A stretch of 64,000 bases of DNA from Membranipora membranacea (lineage: Eukaryota; Bryozoa; Gymnolaemata; Cheilostomatida; Membraniporidae), in NCBI GenBank assembly GCA_914767715.1, contig OU612068.1, positions 1,488,001 through 1,552,000 on the forward strand. The letters are read 5' to 3'. The notes under the pieces were generated by a model, which was not told where the DNA came from, ran no database searches, and saw nothing but the letters and a program-made list of their open reading frames with translations. The position numbers and the translations under genes were made by a program. Shown piece by piece: positions 60,685 to 64,000 of the stretch (position 1 is its first letter; each line of letters opens with the position of its first letter).

Positions 60685-62088
60685 ACTAATCTAATCATCA
60701 GGGAATTCCAGGTTGAAATTGCATTGTGGGATTTGTTGACATGGCAATTAATTCACAAAGTCAACTTGTAGAGAATTCTGCTAGTATCAGCACAAATTGA
60801 AAAATTTCAATTGAATTATGTCAAACTTCTTATGGGACTAGTATGATATTGTATGGTCTTGTATGGCAATTACCAACAACATTTTTGATGTTTCAATTGC
60901 CTCTTATGTCATTTTTCGGCTGGATATCTTTTGCATAACACATGAGCAAAGAGTTCAATGAGTGCCTCACTTTTCAGTAAAGAAACCCAACTGTCAGAGT
61001 CTGAAAAACTTAGATATGCCAGCTTCGCATACTTTCCTAACATGCTAATGACATGATATGGGGATATGCGGCAGCGCTGTCTCTCACCAACCACCTCATG
61101 CAATGATAAAACATATACAATGTAGAACCCAGGACTATAGTCTTGACTTGTGTCAACTGCATCAAACTCTTGACTTCCCACTAATCACATATCGATAGTG
61201 TGAATATTTGGGATATGCAGAAGTGCTGCGGCTGTCCTCTTCAACTGGGTACACACTTTTCTCCTACATCAAATTTGTCTCACGTCTAGTCTGCTTTCTG
61301 TCTTGTTCTCATTGAGATGTAGTGCTGTCACTGACCACCTTTTGAAATGATGTGATAGAATATCTTGTTAAAATCATACATATAGTCGTGTTTCCTGCTG
61401 ACCATATTAATCACTTAACATTTCACTTACCTATCCGATTGTGAAGAAAATTGCAGGTATGCTGCCGCGCTGCCGCTGACATGATCGCTACAACCGGGTA
61501 CACTCTCAGTTTAAGATTCAGCACGTTGTTCTACCCTAGATATACCCTTGTTTAAAACTCGTAACATTTCACTTATCATAAGTAATTTTGAAAAAATTTG
61601 CGATATGCTGCCGCGCTGCCGATCTTCCGCTGACATGATTGCTACGACTGGGTGCACTAGACCAAGTTTGGTCCATTTGCCTGCATTCCGAGTGGCTTCC
61701 ATTTAAACTCTTAATATTTCACTCATTAAAAGCAATTTTTAGAGGAAATGAGGATATGCTGCTGCGCTGCCGCTGACATGATCGCTACAACCCTGGGTAC
61801 ACCCTTAATATTGGATTCAGCACGTTGTTCCACCCTAGAAACACCTTTTATTGAATTCTTAACATTTCACTTATTATATGCAATTTTGAGAAATATTGCG
61901 GATATGCTGCCGCAAAACAGTATCATACTAACCTCATAAAGATCTGACATTATACTTAGTGAAAATTTTTGATTTGTCCTGATCTAACACGAGCAGACTT
62001 CTGCAAGTTTACTTGGTAAATAAATTGGCAAGTCAACAAAATCCCCACAATGCAGTTTCAACCTGGAATTCCCTGAAGATTAGATTAG
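60685..62088. mobile_element. 1.4-kb TIR element with internal tandem array
   Basis: CTAATCTAATCATCAGGGAA at 60,685 and its inverted counterpart ending at 62,088 bound the element. The arms match for about 100 bp with indels (shared GGAATTCCAGGTTGAAA and GCATTGTGGG). Inside, about 61,060-61,920 holds five or six degenerate units with a period near 145 bp, each containing GATATGCTGCCGCGCTGCCG-like and GCTACAACCGGGTACAC-like cores. Confidence 0.7.
61060..61920. repeat. Degenerate tandem array, period about 145 bp
   Basis: Cores of the form ATATGCTGCCGCGCTGCCG occur near 61,070, 61,210, 61,456, 61,600, 61,752 and 61,899. Each of the middle ones is followed by TGACATGATCGCTACAAC and GGGTACAC. 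Spacings of about 140-155 bp (one longer gap) show tandem amplification. The cores are much GC-richer than their surroundings. Confidence 0.75.
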
Positions 62089-62989
62089 TAATATTACACA
62101 GAATAGGAGTTATGTCCACACACATATAATGCAAAAACAAAACCCATTTTAATTTCTAAATATGACCACTACAACTGGGTACACCCGGTGAATTTTACAG
62201 AAGAAACATCAATGAAGTATAATATGCGATCAGTTTCCTGCCATCAAAAGTTGTCCGTGCCATTTTTTTATAGAGCAGTTACAGCTAGGCTGCTTCTGGC
62301 CTAGATTATTGCTCGTATGAGTAATGAAAAGCTATTTTAGTGTAACCAAAATGCCTAACCATTGATACTTTTAGGAGTGGTGCTGATTATGGGTACAGGG
62401 TCTAACTGTAGACTAGTGTTACCTAGCGGATAAAACTACAACTGTGGAGGGTGGGGTCACATGATCGGCGACGAAGGAGGCGGTTACTGGATAGCATGGA
62501 CGGCTCTCAAACACTTGTTCAACCATGACGATGGTCTCGAGACATGTGATCACAGCGTTGGATACCAATCTAGATATGCTGCAACACTTGTATACCAACT
62601 TCAGCAAAGCGTTCCTGGCCGGTTTTACAATAAAAGTTGTCGAAGGCGCATCTCTGCTTACAAGTATTTCAGAAGCTGGTAGAATGCAAGCAAAACACAT
62701 AATAGCTGTAAGCAACAGATGTAAACCAAAGCCATTTGAGAAAGGTTGTACCCTAGTGTGTATGGGATCAGTTTGGAAAAGTTGGAAGTTCCTGTCTGAT
62801 TCCTTTCAATCCGCTCTGCGTGACAAAGGTATAGTGGAAAACTTCAATGGAATCAAAGTAGTGCAGCTCAAGGATGATGGTACTATTGGGGCTGCTGTAG
62901 CAGGAGCTAGAGATACAGGCTTCACTGTACCTATTGATTACAGTAAACATACAGTGACAGTTTGTGACATGGCAGCAGGTCTTTAATTT

Positions 62990-64000
62990 GTAGGATTTAT
63001 CATGATAAATAGATGTTTTGCTGATAATTGATTCAATTATTGAAATGTGTCAATAAATGAAAGTGAATCAGTATTGTAGTTCTTTAAAAGTGATTTTTTG
63101 CCGTTAATACTTGATCCTTAGAACACAAAAATAAATTTGAGCATGACACCATGTAACCTATTGCCACAATGGGTGTAACAATGTTTGGATTCAGTAGTGC
63201 ACTTAGTAATTTTCCAAGCATACCTGGATGTGGATTTGAGACTTTTGGCACTTAAATCCCATTTTATCTACTCTATCAAAAATAATTTCCATTTCCAGTA
63301 AACCTGTTTCAAGGTAAGCAAGTGATCACTACAAAATACAACCATATCATAACATTCAATGGGACAGTCGGCTCTGATGTGCAAGCGTCAAAGTCACTGA
63401 ATAGCAGCGACACTTGGTACTATCAAGGATAGATTGATTTGAGATGTGATGGGCTGATCACCTGCACTTTATTGTTGACTATATGAGAGTTTGGGTCTAA
63501 CAGATCAGATCAGGGGAGTAGTATTCAGGTTAATCAAGGGGAGCGACTCTGAAACAAGGAAATGTTTTCGTAGGAAGGAAGAGCAATTGGTATGGATAAA
63601 ATACCTTTACCTAGCCCAAGGTCTCAATGCAGCCCTAGCCCAAGTCATACGGTTCAATTAAATTTTCTAGTATAAGAAGCGAAAAGAAATCCTTATATTG
63701 TTATTATATTATCTGAATACAATCACACTTCCTAATGGCTAACAGGCTCTGGTGTTGCTCTGGAGATTGGGGAGATAAATCATCATAAGATTGTTTGTTT
63801 TCTAACAGGCAATAACTAATTGACATATCAGTTTGTTGCCTGCCAAAACTTGCTGAGCTATGGTAAGTCTTTGTGCACTATTGTGAAACCTGGTCTGGCC
63901 TGCAATTTTGCCAACTGGTAATAACTTGGCACAAGAGTTTAAGCTTTGAAACAAAGAAGATGTCAAAACACATCTGATGTCAATTCCGCCCTTAGAGTGA
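62990..64000. repeat. 3' flank of NAGK copy 3, duplicated from 33,770-34,930
   Basis: This is the second copy of the NAGK 3' flank. It keeps the order of the 33.8-34.9 kb region with indels and an added stretch near 63,490-63,560, and it continues to the right edge of the window, so the duplication end is not seen. No gene was recognised. Confidence 0.85.

Larger units (their letters stand above)
57218..62302. mobile_element. About 5.1-kb inverted-repeat element in the NAGK copy 3 intron
   Basis: The left end (57,218 onward) and right end (to 62,302) are inverted copies over roughly 200 bp. They start AGGCCAGAAGCAGC and include GGGTGTACCCAGTTGTAGTG. Flanking TA or GAT on both sides could be the target-site duplication. 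The interior contains a smaller TIR element (58,621-59,190), another (60,685-62,088) with a tandem array, and an 88-bp direct repeat. No transposase-like frame of useful length was seen, so it looks non-autonomous or composite. Confidence 0.75.
56661..62985 (+). pseudogene. NAGK: N-acetylglucosamine kinase copy 3, broken, 5.3-kb intron
   Basis: Exon 1 (56661-57021) is intact and differs from the copy at 32,238 by few substitutions and a 9-bp deletion before the catalytic segment. Exon 2 (62375-62985) has the correct acceptor. However, it carries a stop (TAA near 62,432, where copy 2 has a Glu codon), a net loss of about 38 bp near 62,562 that shifts frame, and a 15-bp in-frame loss near 62,655. 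The C-terminal third then remains open and conserved to the same ending. The intron holds an inserted inverted-repeat element of about 5.1 kb. A full-length kinase cannot be made from this copy. Confidence 0.88.

Overview
This is eukaryotic, almost certainly metazoan, nuclear DNA. It is AT-rich, has spliced genes with GT..AG introns, and is crowded with short inverted-repeat elements. Gene content points to an invertebrate animal: a TDRD12-type piRNA-pathway gene, a TRIM-NHL gene with a filamin repeat, N-acetylglucosamine kinase, a BIR/IAP gene and antistasin-like secreted peptides. A sponge or other early-branching marine animal is plausible, but the sequence does not fix the phylum.

The window is dominated by one very large minus-strand gene running from about 44.5 kb down to about 0.8 kb. 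Its 45 recognisable exons join in frame (6,498 nt, about 2,165 residues, first exon not found). They encode, in order, Tudor 1, a long low-complexity linker, a degenerate DEAD-box helicase core, a CCCH zinc finger, Tudor 2, Tudor 3, an alpha-helical Armadillo-like region and a CS (p23-like) domain. This is the architecture of TDRD12 (insect Yb/BoYb/SoYb), with an extra Tudor and an Armadillo-like block. Phase matching across the 8.2 kb (15,759 to 7,601), 3.6 kb (20,453 to 16,886) and 10.0 kb (36,853 to 26,850) introns argues that it is one gene rather than several.

Each of these three long introns carries plus-strand genes. The 8.2 kb intron holds a complete RING/B-box/coiled-coil/filamin/NHL gene. 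The 3.6 kb intron holds two tandem antistasin-like secreted peptide genes. The 10 kb intron holds a broken NAGK copy, a P-element/THAP relic, an intact two-exon NAGK gene, a signal-peptide exon and a BIR gene whose first BIR is broken.

The right third (45-64 kb) is mostly repeats: a 1.9 kb foldback element, hairpin MITEs, an SGNH-hydrolase-like gene and a few unplaced exons. It ends with a third NAGK copy (broken), whose intron has been inflated by a roughly 5.1 kb inverted-repeat element carrying smaller nested inverted repeats and a degenerate tandem array. NAGK copies 2 and 3 share flanking sequence and are a segmental duplication.

All exon boundaries were read by eye from splice consensus, phase and domain continuity. 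No transcripts or searches were available.
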